Shown: positions 16,487 through 25,052 of the stretch, piece by piece
How the letters are laid out: the number at the start of each line of letters is the position of its first letter
Position numbering within the stretch: the stretch's first letter is position 1
NCBI RefSeq assembly: GCF_006442315.1
Contig: NZ_VFVY01000009.1
Coordinates: forward strand, 62,001 to 126,000
Origin: Mesorhizobium sp. B2-3-4
Lineage (GTDB): Bacteria > Pseudomonadota > Alphaproteobacteria > Rhizobiales > Rhizobiaceae
DNA length: 64,000 nt
Reading direction: 5' to 3'
Translations under genes and position numbers: made by a program
Notes under the pieces: model-generated
Told to the model about the DNA's origin: nothing
The model's input: only the letters and a program-made list of their open reading frames with translations
Databases searched by the model: none

Positions 16487-18094
16487 ATGGCTGTTCTGCA
16501 AACCCAGATCTCCCCCTCCTCCGAAACCTTCAGCGCCAATGCCGAGCGCATGCGGTCGCTGGTCGTCGACATCGCGGAGAAGGCGGCGATTGTCGAGCGC
16601 GGCGGTTCGGACGAAGCGCGCGAACGCCATGTCGGCCGCGGCAAGCTGTTGCCGCGCGAGCGTCTGGCGCAATTGCTCGACACCGGCTCACCCTTCCTTG
16701 AAATCGGCCAGTTCGCGGCCTGGTCGATGTATGGCGAGGAGATCGCGTCCGCCGGACTGATCGCCGGCGTCGGCCGCGTCGAAGGCACCGAGGTCATGGT
16801 CGTCGTCAACGACGCCACGGTGAAGGGCGGCACCTACTATCCGCTGACGGTGAAGAAGCATTTGCGCGCGCAGGAGATCGCCCTGCAGAACAACCTGCCT
16901 TGCGTCTATCTGGTCGACAGCGGTGGCGCCAATCTGCCCAACCAGGATGAGGTGTTCCCTGATCGCGAGCATTTCGGCCGCATCTTCTACAACCAGGCCA
17001 ACATGTCGGCCGCCGGCATCCCACAGATCGCCTGCGTCATGGGCTCCTGCACGGCGGGTGGGGCCTATGTGCCGGCCATGTCGGACGAGACGATCATGGT
17101 GCGCAACCAGGCGACCATCTTTCTGGGCGGGCCGCCGCTGGTTAAGGCGGCCACCGGCGAGGACGTCAGCGCCGAGGATCTGGGTGGCGCGGATGTTCAC
17201 ACCAGGTTCTCCGGCGTCGCCGATCACTATGCGCTGGACGACGAGCACGCGCTGGCGATTTGCCGGCGCATCATCAAGAACCTGAATCGGAACAAGGCTG
17301 TAAGCCTGAGCTTACAGAAATCGATTCCGCCGCTTCATCCCGCGGATGAACTCTACGGCATCGTGCCGACCGATCTGCGCCAGCCCTATGACGTGCGCGA
17401 GGTCATCGCGCGCATCGTCGACGGCTCCGAATTCGACGAGTTCAAGCAGAATTACGGCACCACGCTGATCACCGGCTTTGCCCATCTCCACGGCATGCCG
17501 GTCGGCATCATCGCCAACAATGGCGTTCTGTTTTCCGAAAGTGCGCTGAAGGGCGCGCATTTCATCGAACTGTGCTGCCAGCGCAAAATCCCGCTGGTTT
17601 TCCTGCAGAACATCACCGGCTTCATGGTCGGCCGGAAATACGAGGCCGGCGGCATCGCCAAGGACGGCGCCAAGCTGGTGATGGCGGTCGCCACCGCCAG
17701 GGTGCCGAAGGTGACCGTCATCATCGGCGGTTCGTTCGGCGCCGGCAATTACGGCATGTGCGGCCGCGCCTACTCGCCACGCTTCCTGTGGATGTGGCCG
17801 AACGCGCGCATCTCGGTGATGGGCGGCGAGCAGGCGGCAACGGTGCTGGCCATGGTCAAGCGCGAAGGCATCGAGCGCAAGGGCGGCGAATGGAGCGCCG
17901 AGGAGGAAGCAAAATTCAAGAAGCCGATCCTGATGAAATACGAGCATGAGGGGCACCCGCTCTATTCGTCAGCGCGCCTGTGGGACGACGGTATCATTGA
18001 TCCGGCGAAGACACGAGACGTGTTGGCGCTCAGCCTGTCCGCGGCACTCAATGCCGAAATCGAAGACACGCGCTTTGGCGTGTTCAGGATGTGA
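16487..18094 (+). CDS. liuB: 3-methylcrotonyl-CoA carboxylase, carboxyltransferase (beta) subunit
   Basis: 535-residue carboxyltransferase. With the biotin subunit LiuD it converts 3-methylcrotonyl-CoA to 3-methylglutaconyl-CoA. Two crotonase-type halves are present: N-terminal with [11 protein letters not shown] and the CoA site near [14 protein letters not shown], and C-terminal with [11 protein letters not shown] and [15 protein letters not shown]. The length matches MCC beta rather than propionyl-CoA carboxylase. It starts 1 bp after liuA and its stop overlaps the possible GTG start of the macrodomain gene (GTGA). Confidence 0.95.
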   Translation: MAVLQTQISPSSETFSANAERMRSLVVDIAEKAAIVERGGSDEARERHVGRGKLLPRERLAQLLDTGSPFLEIGQFAAWSMYGEEIASAGLIAGVGRVEGTEVMVVVNDATVKGGTYYPLTVKKHLRAQEIALQNNLPCVYLVDSGGANLPNQDEVFPDREHFGRIFYNQANMSAAGIPQIACVMGSCTAGGAYVPAMSDETIMVRNQATIFLGGPPLVKAATGEDVSAEDLGGADVHTRFSGVADHYALDDEHALAICRRIIKNLNRNKAVSLSLQKSIPPLHPADELYGIVPTDLRQPYDVREVIARIVDGSEFDEFKQNYGTTLITGFAHLHGMPVGIIANNGVLFSESALKGAHFIELCCQRKIPLVFLQNITGFMVGRKYEAGGIAKDGAKLVMAVATARVPKVTVIIGGSFGAGNYGMCGRAYSPRFLWMWPNARISVMGGEQAATVLAMVKREGIERKGGEWSAEEEAKFKKPILMKYEHEGHPLYSSARLWDDGIIDPAKTRDVLALSLSAALNAEIEDTRFGVFRM

Positions 18095-18096
18095 CG

Positions 18097-18624
18097 ATGA
18101 ACGATCGTCCACGCATCGAGGTTCACACCGGCGACATCACCAAACTGGCGGTCGATGCCATCGTCAATGCCGCCAACACCTCGCTGCTCGGTGGCGGTGG
18201 GGTCGATGGCGCCATCCATCGCGCGGCGGGCCGCGAGCTTGAATTCGAATGCCGGATGCTGAACGGCTGCAAGGTCGGCGACGCCAAGATCACCAAGGGC
18301 TACAAACTGCCGGCTCGACATATCATCCACACGGTCGGGCCAGTCTGGCAGGGCGGAGGCAAAGGCGAAGCCGAGTTGCTGGCGTCCTGCTATCGCAGGT
18401 CGCTGGAACTCGCGGCCGCCCATCATTGCCGTTCGGTGGCGTTCCCCGCAATCTCGACCGGCGTTTATCGCTACCCGAAACAGGCGGCGGCTGAAATCGC
18501 CGTTGGCACGGTCGACAGGTTCGTCGAAGAGAAAGCAACACCGGAGACCATCATTTTCTGCTGCTTCGATGAGCAAATGGCGGAACTATACCGATGCGCC
18601 ATTGCTGCCCTGCGAAAAGGCTGA
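18097..18624 (+). CDS. macrodomain protein, O-acetyl-ADP-ribose deacetylase (YmdB/MacroD-type)
   Basis: 175-residue single macrodomain. ADP-ribose-binding features are GDIT (12-15), [19 protein letters not shown] with the catalytic Asn/Asp pair around N27 and D37, and the phosphate loop [12 protein letters not shown]. It should hydrolyse O-acyl-ADP-ribose, the product of sirtuin deacylases, or mono-ADP-ribosyl esters. It overlaps or abuts liuB: a GTG at 18091 shares GTGA with the liuB stop, and the ATG at 18097 is preferred. Its place inside the leucine operon is unexpected and suggests work on an acyl-ADP-ribose from this pathway; that is inference. Confidence 0.92.
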   Translation: MNDRPRIEVHTGDITKLAVDAIVNAANTSLLGGGGVDGAIHRAAGRELEFECRMLNGCKVGDAKITKGYKLPARHIIHTVGPVWQGGGKGEAELLASCYRRSLELAAAHHCRSVAFPAISTGVYRYPKQAAAEIAVGTVDRFVEEKATPETIIFCCFDEQMAELYRCAIAALRKG

Positions 18625-18744
18625 ACTGTATGGACCAACGGATTCATCAGCATAGGCAAGCTCGAATCCCCGCCGACGAACTGGCGGCCAGGCAAAATAT
18701 TCGCTACTGCTTGTCCTGCACAGTGCAATGGGGACAGGGTGGAG

Positions 18745-19116
18745 ATGAAGCTGAAATATTTTCGGGGTATGGTTGCCTCGATACTTGCAATCCTACTAAT
18801 ATTTGCAACGAGTGCCGCCAGCCCGGCCGGATCGCTGGCCGGCAGCAGGGGCGACGTGAGTTACCCAATAAACATTCCCGTGGGGACCACCGGGGGCTGC
18901 GGCAAGATCTATGCGGCGTATATTGCAGCTTCGGGCCATTCGGCCTTCGCGGCGACGCCAATCGTTCCGGCGAGCGAGTACTTCGTTTGTGGTGTGAAGC
19001 TGAATGCACCGTCACAGAAGGCGGCCGAGGAACTGGCGCTGAAATCCTGCCAGGCCAGCAAGAGCAAATACAAGGTTACCGTCGCCGGCAACTGCAGTCT
19101 CGCAGCATCCAAATAG
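18745..19116 (+). CDS. small exported protein, first of a tandem pair
   Basis: About 123 residues; an ATG two codons earlier (18739) is equally possible. There is a clear signal peptide (VASILAILLIFATSAASPAG). The mature part contains CGKIYAAYIAASGHSAFAAT, a second cysteine in YFVCGVKLNAPSQKAAEELA, and two more in KSCQ and GNCSLAASK: four cysteines that could form two disulfides in the periplasm. No enzyme motif is recognised; the Ala/Cys pattern faintly recalls DUF4189-type proteins. It is followed 39 bp later by a homologue. The pair separates the macrodomain gene from liuD. Confidence 0.75.
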   Translation: MKLKYFRGMVASILAILLIFATSAASPAGSLAGSRGDVSYPINIPVGTTGGCGKIYAAYIAASGHSAFAATPIVPASEYFVCGVKLNAPSQKAAEELALKSCQASKSKYKVTVAGNCSLAASK

Positions 19117-19155
19117 GCCGAAAGGCGAGCGGTTTTTACCGTTGGGGGAAGCAGA

Positions 19156-19530
19156 ATGAAATCCACGAATTCCAGGCGGCCAGCCATCGCGATACTGGCC
19201 GGGTTGTTCATGATTATCTCGTCCGGCACCGGCGTCGCCGGGTCGCTGGCGGGAAGCGAGGGAGACAAGCGGTTTCCGCCGGCGTTGGCCAGAGATGCCA
19301 AGTCGCCGTGCAACAAGGCCTACAAGGCCTATGTCGCGGCCGGCGGCCATTCGGCCTACGCCACCACGCCGTATACCAGGGTGATGTCCCTTTACATCCT
19401 ATGCGGCTCAAGCCTGAACGCCCCGTCGCAGAAGGCCGCCGAAGCGGCTGCGATGAAATCTTGCGTGGCCACACGTGCGCACTACAAGGTGACGAACGGC
19501 GGCGCCTGCGAGATCGCCGCTTCGAAATAG
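19156..19530 (+). CDS. small exported protein, second of a tandem pair
   Basis: 124 residues with a signal peptide (IAILAGLFMIISSGTGVAG) and the same four-cysteine framework as its neighbour: CNKAYKAYVAAGGHSAYATT, LCGSSLNAPSQKAAEAAA, KSC and GACEIAASK. The strongest identity is the GHSA and LNAPSQKAAE blocks, so the pair arose by duplication and has diverged. Function unknown. Transcribed toward liuD, whose start lies 49 bp downstream. Confidence 0.78.
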   Translation: MKSTNSRRPAIAILAGLFMIISSGTGVAGSLAGSEGDKRFPPALARDAKSPCNKAYKAYVAAGGHSAYATTPYTRVMSLYILCGSSLNAPSQKAAEAAAMKSCVATRAHYKVTNGGACEIAASK

Positions 19531-19579
19531 GCGGGCGCCTGCCAATATGGCGCCGCCCGAGACTGACCCGGGAGGCTCC

Positions 19580-21562
19580 ATGTTCAGCAAGATCCTGATC
19601 GCCAATCGGGGCGAGATCGCATGCCGTGTCATGCGCACGGCCCGAAAGCTCGGCGTGCACACCGTCGCCGTCTATTCGGACGCCGACGCGAAATCCCTGC
19701 ATGTCGAGATGGCCGACGAGGCTGTTCATATCGGCCCCTCGCCGGTCGGCGAGAGTTATCTGCGTGGCGACAAGATCGTCGCCGCGGCGCTTGCGACCGG
19801 GGCGCAGGCGATCCATCCCGGCTACGGCTTCCTGTCGGAAAATCCCGATTTCGTCGATCAGGTGGTCGCGGCCGGTCTCGTTTTCATCGGCCCGTCGGCG
19901 GCCTCGATCCGCGCCATGGGCCTGAAGGACGCCGCCAAGCGGTTGATGGAGAAAGCCGGTGTGCCGGTGGTGCCGGGTTATCACGGCGAGGCGCAGGAGA
20001 TCGTGCTGCTTGCCTCCAAGGCGCGCGAGATCGGCTATCCCGTGCTGATCAAGGCGCGCGCCGGCGGCGGCGGCAAGGGTATGCGCCGCGTCGAGCATCC
20101 CGACGAGTTTTCCGAAGCGCTGTCCAGCGCGCGGCGCGAAGCAAAGGCCGCGTTCGGCGACGACCGCGTGCTGGTCGAAAAATATGTCGACAAGCCGCGG
20201 CATATCGAAGTGCAGGTGTTCGGCGACAATTTCGGCAATGCCGTGCATCTCTACGAACGCGACTGCTCGGCGCAACGCCGCCACCAGAAGGTGATCGAGG
20301 AGGCGCCCGCCCCCGGTATGACGCCGGCCTTGCGCAAGGCCATGACGGAAGCGGCGGTGAAGGCCGCCAAGGCAATCGACTATTCCGGCGCCGGCACCAT
20401 CGAGTTCATCGTCGATGCCTCGCAAGGGCTGAAGGCCGACCGGTTCTGGTTCATGGAGATGAATACCCGCCTGCAGGTCGAGCATCCGGTCACCGAAATG
20501 GTCACCGGCACCGACCTCGTCGAGTGGCAGTTGCGGGTCGCCAGTGGTGAAAAACTGCCGAAGACACAAAGCGAGATCACGCTTTCGGGCCATGCCTTCG
20601 AGGCGCGCATCTATGCCGAGGATGCGGCCAAGGGCTTTCTGCCGGCAACGGGCACGCTGCATCATCTCAAATTCCCCGACACGGCGCCGCAAGAGGCTCA
20701 GATGCGCGTCGAGACCGGCGTTCGGGCCGGCGATGCGATTTCGCCTTTCTATGATCCGATGATCGCCAAGCTGGTTGTGCACAGCAAGGACCGGGCCATG
20801 GCGCTCGGCGCGCTGCGCGATGCCCTCACCCGGACGGAAGTGGCCGGCTCGACCGTCAACACCGCCTTCCTTGCGGCGCTCGCGGCCGATGCCGATTTCG
20901 CGGCGGGCGACGTCGACACCGCTCTGATCGGCCGGCATCAGCAGGCGCTGACCGCCATTCCCGCACCGGGCGACGAGACCATCGCCGCCGCAGCGCTCGC
21001 CGCGACGGACGCCGGCGCGCCCGGTCCCGCCGCCGATCCATGGTCCGTGCTTTCAGGCTACGCGCATTTTCACACGCTTGCGCGCCGCATCCGACTGCGC
21101 CATGGCGAGGAGAACATCCTGGCCCGGGTTTCGGTACGGCCGGACGGCCGCTTCCAGGTGGCGCTGGAAGCGCCGCATGACGCGGTGAACACGCATGACC
21201 TGAGGACCATGCCGCATGCCGCCCGCTGGCCCGGCCATGTCACCGTCTTCGAGGGCGCGGTCGGCTACACCTTCACGGTTCCGGATCCGCTTGCCAGGGC
21301 CGACGAGGCGGGAGCCGCCGCAGGCAGCCTGCGCGCGCCGATGCCGGGGCTGGTCAAGCTGGTGCGCGCCGCGGCGGGCGATGCCGTGATCAAGGGCCAG
21401 CCGCTTCTGATCCTCGAGGCGATGAAGATGGAGCACACGATCGCCGCCCCGCATGACGGCGTGATCGCCGAGATCGCGGCCGAGGGCGCGCAGGTGAGCG
21501 ACGGGACGGTTCTGGTGCGTTTCGTCGAGGAGCAGGACGCGTCAGCCGCCGCAAGCCGTTAG
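19580..21562 (+). CDS. liuD: 3-methylcrotonyl-CoA carboxylase, biotin-containing (alpha) subunit
   Basis: 660-residue biotin carboxylase plus biotin carrier. An ATP-grasp carboxylase domain occupies about 1-450, starting MFSKILIANRGEIACRV, with the glycine-rich ATP loop KARAGGGGKGMR and the catalytic region FMEMNTRLQVEHPVTE. The biotinyl domain at the C-terminus has EAMKME with biotin attached at K616. It pairs with LiuB. The ATG at 19580 follows GGGAGG. The stop TAG is the first part of a palindromic repeat (TTAGAGCATTT). The two remaining leucine-pathway genes (methylglutaconyl-CoA hydratase and HMG-CoA lyase) do not follow here. Confidence 0.94.
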   Translation: MFSKILIANRGEIACRVMRTARKLGVHTVAVYSDADAKSLHVEMADEAVHIGPSPVGESYLRGDKIVAAALATGAQAIHPGYGFLSENPDFVDQVVAAGLVFIGPSAASIRAMGLKDAAKRLMEKAGVPVVPGYHGEAQEIVLLASKAREIGYPVLIKARAGGGGKGMRRVEHPDEFSEALSSARREAKAAFGDDRVLVEKYVDKPRHIEVQVFGDNFGNAVHLYERDCSAQRRHQKVIEEAPAPGMTPALRKAMTEAAVKAAKAIDYSGAGTIEFIVDASQGLKADRFWFMEMNTRLQVEHPVTEMVTGTDLVEWQLRVASGEKLPKTQSEITLSGHAFEARIYAEDAAKGFLPATGTLHHLKFPDTAPQEAQMRVETGVRAGDAISPFYDPMIAKLVVHSKDRAMALGALRDALTRTEVAGSTVNTAFLAALAADADFAAGDVDTALIGRHQQALTAIPAPGDETIAAAALAATDAGAPGPAADPWSVLSGYAHFHTLARRIRLRHGEENILARVSVRPDGRFQVALEAPHDAVNTHDLRTMPHAARWPGHVTVFEGAVGYTFTVPDPLARADEAGAAAGSLRAPMPGLVKLVRAAAGDAVIKGQPLLILEAMKMEHTIAAPHDGVIAEIAAEGAQVSDGTVLVRFVEEQDASAAASR

Positions 21563-21682
21563 AGCATTTGACCGTTTCACACGGCGAAATGCTCTAACTC
21601 TTTGTTTTAACGCAATTCCCAAGGGGAAGCGCTACGCGCTTCTCCCGGGAAAACCGCTCACACTTTTCCTGGAATTGCTCTA
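21559..21682. repeat. composite rhizobial intergenic palindrome at end of liuD
   Basis: TTAGAGCATTT (21559-21569) pairs with AAATGCTCTAA (21587-21597). GCAATTCC (21612-21619) pairs with GGAATTGC (21671-21678), enclosing the hairpin GAAGCGC-TAC-GCGCTTC. The first arm includes the liuD stop codon. Confidence 0.75.
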
Positions 21683-21711
21683 GCCGAAACCCATGGCGGT
21701 CGACAAAGAGA

Positions 21712-21736
21712 AATGGCCGGGACGAACCCGGCCATT
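21712..21736 (-). terminator. terminator of the branched-chain amino acid binding protein gene
   Basis: AATGGCCGGG (21712-21721), loop ACGAA, CCCGGCCATT (21727-21736). On the minus strand it follows the stop codon by 26 bp and leads into TCTCTTTGTC. Strong stem, weak T-tract. Confidence 0.7.
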
Positions 21737-21762
21737 CCCTTGGATCGTCCGATGGTCAGCGA

Positions 21763-22884
21763 TTACTGCGCGATCGGCGCGTATTTGCCGTCATGCCACT
21801 GGTTGATGTCGTAGCTGGCATTCTTGAGGTCGCCCTTCTCGTCGAAGGTGACGTCGCCGACGACGGTGCTGAACGGCGTGCCGTTCTTCAACGCCTCGGC
21901 CACCTTGGCCGGATCGTCGCTGCCTGCGCGCTTGACGCCCTCTGCGACAGCCTGGACCACGGCATAGGAGAACAGCGTGAAGCCTTCAGGCACGAAACCG
22001 CCGGCCTTGATCTTCTCCACGGCCGCCTTGGCTTCCGGCTTTGCCTGCGGATCGGACGGGAACACGAACATGGTGCCCTCGCCGGCGGGACCCGCGACCT
22101 GCCAGAATTCCGGCGAGGCGATCGAATCCGGCATGATCAGCTGGAACTTGAAGTTCTGCTCGGCCGACTGACGCAGGATGAGGCCTGCTTCAGGGTGGTA
22201 GCCGCCGAAATAGACGACGTCGGCCTTGAGATCCTTGAGCTTGGTGACGAGCGCCGAATAGTCCTTCTCGCCGGGGTTGATGGCGTCATAGTAGACTTCC
22301 TTGAGGCCGCCGGTGTTCATGGTCGCGCGCACGGCATCGGCCACGCCCTGACCATAGGCGCTCTTGTCGTGCAGGATGACGACGTTCTTGCCGGCATATT
22401 TCTTGGCGATCCACGGGCCGATGAAAGCGCCCTGCGCGTCGTCACGCGTGTAGAGACGCATGATCGTCGGCCAGCCGGCCTTGGCCGCGGCGTCGGTCAG
22501 CACCGGGTTGGACGAAGCTGGGCTCATCATCAGCGCACCCGCTTCGGCATAGACGGCCGAAGCCGGAATGCTCGAACCCGAGCAAGCATGGCCGTCAATG
22601 AACTTGACGCCATTGGCGACGATGCGGTTGGCGACCGAGACGGCCTGCTTGGGGTCGCACTGGTCGTCCTCGATATCGAGCTTGATCATCGAGCCATTGA
22701 CGCCGCCGGCCGCGTTGATGGCATCGGCGGCCGCCTGCGCGCCCTGCTTGAACTGATCACCGATGGTGGCGAGCTGTCCGGTCATCGGGCCGACCACCGA
22801 AATGGTGATGTCGTCGGCGAACGCGACCGGCGCGCTCATCATCAGGCCGAAAATGGCCGCGCTCAAAATACTCATTTTTTTCAT
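21763..22884 (-). CDS. ABC transporter substrate-binding protein, branched-chain amino acid (LivK/LivJ-like)
   Basis: 373-residue periplasmic binding protein of the Leu/Ile/Val-binding family. The signal peptide is residues 1-23 (LSAAIFGLMMSAPVAFA-DD), and the mature start ITISVVGPMTGQLA is typical. Motifs DDQCDPKQAV and GHACSGSSIPAS are the usual LivJ/K ligand-pocket regions. The ATG at 22884 has GGAGGAG upstream. No permease or ATPase genes are next to it, so it is an orphan receptor feeding a transporter encoded elsewhere. Its place next to leucine catabolism is suggestive. It has its own terminator. Confidence 0.93.
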   Translation of the reverse strand: MKKMSILSAAIFGLMMSAPVAFADDITISVVGPMTGQLATIGDQFKQGAQAAADAINAAGGVNGSMIKLDIEDDQCDPKQAVSVANRIVANGVKFIDGHACSGSSIPASAVYAEAGALMMSPASSNPVLTDAAAKAGWPTIMRLYTRDDAQGAFIGPWIAKKYAGKNVVILHDKSAYGQGVADAVRATMNTGGLKEVYYDAINPGEKDYSALVTKLKDLKADVVYFGGYHPEAGLILRQSAEQNFKFQLIMPDSIASPEFWQVAGPAGEGTMFVFPSDPQAKPEAKAAVEKIKAGGFVPEGFTLFSYAVVQAVAEGVKRAGSDDPAKVAEALKNGTPFSTVVGDVTFDEKGDLKNASYDINQWHDGKYAPIAQ

Positions 22885-23317
22885 GACGATAGAACTCCTC
22901 CACTCACGCGCGGCCGCCCCGGCCGCGCTTCTTCCAGAGAGGCGGGACAATTTCATCCTTCGCCGGGCCTGTCTAGGCGCATTGGCAGCGCTCGATTGGG
23001 CCTGCGAGCCTCCACCGACGCAAAAAGCCACGCCAGCCTTGTTTCGGCCGGTCGTGGCTTTTTGCCTGTCGGCTGTTTTCCCCAGCGCCCCCGCGCCACG
23101 AATCCCAACCTTGCCTTCCCTATCCCCCTGCTGACCATGATCCGCCGAAAATGGAGTTCGGCATGCGGTACCATGGCCCCTGGCGTGGCTTCGACATTTC
23201 TGCCCGCCGCGTTCTTGTCGTTGATGGCCTTTTGGCCCAGCTGTCTGCGCAGCCTTGTCCCTGTCTGGGCCCGACCGTCTTTGAGCGGCCTGAACCCGAA
23301 GTCCCGTCCGGAGAAAC
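22885..23317. other. gene-free spacer upstream of the binding-protein gene
   Basis: It holds the ribosome site and presumably the promoter of the minus-strand binding protein, and a strong bidirectional hairpin at 23020-23065. Long open frames cross this DNA on both strands, but they lack ribosome sites and look like GC-driven chance frames. Confidence 0.5.
23020..23065. terminator. bidirectional terminator-like hairpin
   Basis: GCAAAAAGCCACG (23020-23032) and CGTGGCTTTTTGC (23053-23065) are perfect 13-bp arms around a 20-base loop, giving A/T tracts on both outer sides. It could end the transcript of the Sel1-like gene about 250 bp upstream on the minus strand. Confidence 0.65.
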
Positions 23318-23584
23318 TCAGTGCATGGTCATCCATTCGCGGGCTTCGCGAAGCGCCTTGGCGATCTCGACCTTCGACATGGCCGCCGACAGTTCCGAGC
23401 GCAATTCCGCGGCGCGGGCCGAACCCTTGATGGCGGCGATGTTGAACCATTTGTGGGCGGCAACGACATCGGTCTCGCAATCGCGGCCGGTCGCATACAT
23501 CATGCCCAGTTCGAAAAGAATGTCGGCCTGGGCAGTTGCCCCCATGGCGCCGAAGCCTGCTTCAAGCATTTCAAAACGTGCCAT
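23318..23584 (-). CDS. small Sel1-repeat-like protein
   Basis: 88 residues, soluble, mostly helical, with one Sel1/TPR-like repeat unit: ADILFELGMMYATGRDCETD followed by AHKWFNIAAIKGSARAA. No signal peptide. Sel1 units bind other proteins; no partner can be named. It is read as a real gene because the Sel1 pattern is clear (Gly at the turn, WF-IAA helix). It starts with ATG, with CAGGGGACT upstream on the minus strand. It stands alone between the binding-protein gene and the DUF2147 gene. Confidence 0.8.
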   Translation of the reverse strand: MARFEMLEAGFGAMGATAQADILFELGMMYATGRDCETDVVAAHKWFNIAAIKGSARAAELRSELSAAMSKVEIAKALREAREWMTMH

Positions 23585-24021
23585 TTTAGTCCCCTGTCTG
23601 GCTCCCGAGAGCTGCCTCCGTTTGTCTTGTCCGGGCCGCTCTTTCGATGCTTTCGAGAATGCCGGGCAGGCTTGAATCCGTCGTTAAATGGCGTGCTTAA
23701 TTTGAGGAAAACAAAGCTAAAACAAGAGGTAAACGCGGAAATTCGTTAAGGATACGAAGCCAGTAATTCGGCTGGTTTTCGCCAAATTTGACGAAAATTT
23801 TCGCTGCCGGAATCAACACTCCGCTAACCCTAGGAAACAAACACGATGCGGCGATGGTTTCATTTCCCGACCGACGGGGCGGATTCAGGCGGCCTCAAAA
23901 TGCCGAACTCTTCCCTAGCGGCACCGCTTTTGTTTTGCCGGAAGCTGGATTAGCTTACGTTTGCGTAAGCGGCAGTCCGGCGAGGCGGAGCATCCGGCCG
24001 GCTATCCAAAGGGAGGAATAC
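23585..24021. other. gene-free leader region before the DUF2147 gene
   Basis: AT-richer than its surroundings, with several TTAA/AATT tracts suited to promoters on both strands. A perfect GCTTACG-TTTG-CGTAAGC hairpin lies at 23953-23970, about 50 bp upstream of the DUF2147 start. No coding sequence recognised. Confidence 0.45.
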
Positions 24022-24363
24022 ATGTTTCGAAAAATGAGCCTGGCCCTTGCAGCCACGTTGATCATGGCGGGAACGGCATTGGCCGATCCGATTGAGGGCA
24101 ACTGGAAGACGCAAGCTGGCGACACCGCGGCCATCGGCGGCTCCGGTTCGTTTTCCATCACGCTGAAGTCCGGCAAATATGCCGGCAAGACCATTGGCTC
24201 GCTGAAGGCGGCCGGCGGCAACAAATACACCGGCAGCATCACCGATCCGGCAAATGACAAGACCTATTCGGGAAAGGCGACGCTTTCGGGCACTTCGCTG
24301 AAGATGAGCGGCTGCGTGCTCGGCGGCCTGATCTGCAAGAGCCAGACCTGGCACAAACTCTGA
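24022..24363 (+). CDS. DUF2147 exported protein
   Basis: 113 residues. The signal peptide (LALAATLIMAGTALA) is followed by a small beta-rich domain starting DPIEGNWKTQAGD, the standard DUF2147 opening, and ending GCVLGGLICKSQTWHKL with the two family cysteines. Periplasmic, function unknown for the family. The start at 24022 has a strong GGGAGGAA site seven bases upstream. Single-gene transcript: long leader before it, good terminator after it. Confidence 0.88.
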   Translation: MFRKMSLALAATLIMAGTALADPIEGNWKTQAGDTAAIGGSGSFSITLKSGKYAGKTIGSLKAAGGNKYTGSITDPANDKTYSGKATLSGTSLKMSGCVLGGLICKSQTWHKL

Positions 24364-24385
24364 GCCGCATTCCTTTGTGATTTCC

Positions 24386-24416
24386 AAACGGGGCCCGGCG
24401 GGCCCCGTTTTCGTTT
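24386..24416 (+). terminator. rho-independent terminator of the DUF2147 gene
   Basis: AAACGGGGCCC (24386-24396), loop GGC, GGGCCCCGTTT (24400-24410), then TCGTTTC. Perfect stem; T-tract interrupted. Confidence 0.85.
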
Positions 24417-24585
24417 CGTCGACACGTCGGGCATGCGCGCTCGACGCCAGGCGACACCCCGCACAGGCTGGCGGCGGCCTGATCAGACACCGTCAATCAA
24501 TTTGAACCGCAGATGAACACCGGCATCAGAGCCGGTTCAGCGGCGTCAGGGCATTCTCCCGCTCGTTGAAGGAGAACTCGACCCA

Positions 24586-24741
24586 ATGCTTGCTCGCCGC
24601 TTCACCATAGTCTGCCTGCTGATGAGCCTGTTTGGAATGTTCTTCGCCATTCTCGTCGCCGAAGCGGGCCGCCCGGCCCGCTCCTGGGACGAGGCCACCA
24701 GACTGTGCCGCCTCGCCTGCCCGACCAACCTTCGTCACTGA
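24586..24741 (+). CDS. small single-membrane-span protein, 51 residues
   Basis: Starts MLARRFTIVCLLMSLFGMFF, one strongly hydrophobic segment (about 6-25) with arginines on the cytoplasmic side, followed by a short polar tail with RPARSWDEA and ending LRH. A GGAG lies 13 bases before the ATG, a long but usable distance. It looks like a small inner-membrane protein or an uncleaved export signal. Function unknown. A second small hydrophobic protein follows 41 bp downstream. Confidence 0.55.
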   Translation: MLARRFTIVCLLMSLFGMFFAILVAEAGRPARSWDEATRLCRLACPTNLRH

Positions 24742-24782
24742 AACCAGAGAATCCGACCTCGAAAAGAAAAGCTGAAAGCACC

Positions 24783-24977
24783 ATGAACCGCATCGCCGCC
24801 AACCTCTCCAAGACCCTCCGGCTTCTGCCGCGGGCGGCGCTTATCCTGATGCTGCTCGCCGCGCCGGTCCTGGCGGTGCCGATGATGCGCGCCGATACCG
24901 GCTCGACGATCGAGGCGCCGTCGCTCAAGAAGTCCGGCGTCGGCTTCGTGCTGCTGGTCAGCCTGCAGCGGGGTTGA
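24783..24977 (+). CDS. small hydrophobic/exported protein, 64 residues
   Basis: The N-terminal hydrophobic segment PRAALILMLLAAPVLAVP, preceded by arginines and lysine, looks like a signal peptide or single membrane span. The short mature part GSTIEAPSLKKSGVGFVLLV has no known domain. A weak GAAAGCACC precedes the ATG. Located between another small hydrophobic protein and AMP nucleosidase; no function proposed. Confidence 0.5.
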   Translation: MNRIAANLSKTLRLLPRAALILMLLAAPVLAVPMMRADTGSTIEAPSLKKSGVGFVLLVSLQRG

Positions 24978-25052
24978 AGAAAAAATGGCGCTTTTAGCGC
25001 CTTCGGCAGCAGGCCCCCTCCCAACCGCCCGCCCAAGTCTCTATATTGGGCC

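Noticed and set aside
21793..23430. 545-codon plus-strand frame across the binding-protein gene and its spacer
   Set aside because: It covers the real minus-strand gene, its terminator hairpin and its promoter; no domain or ribosome site.
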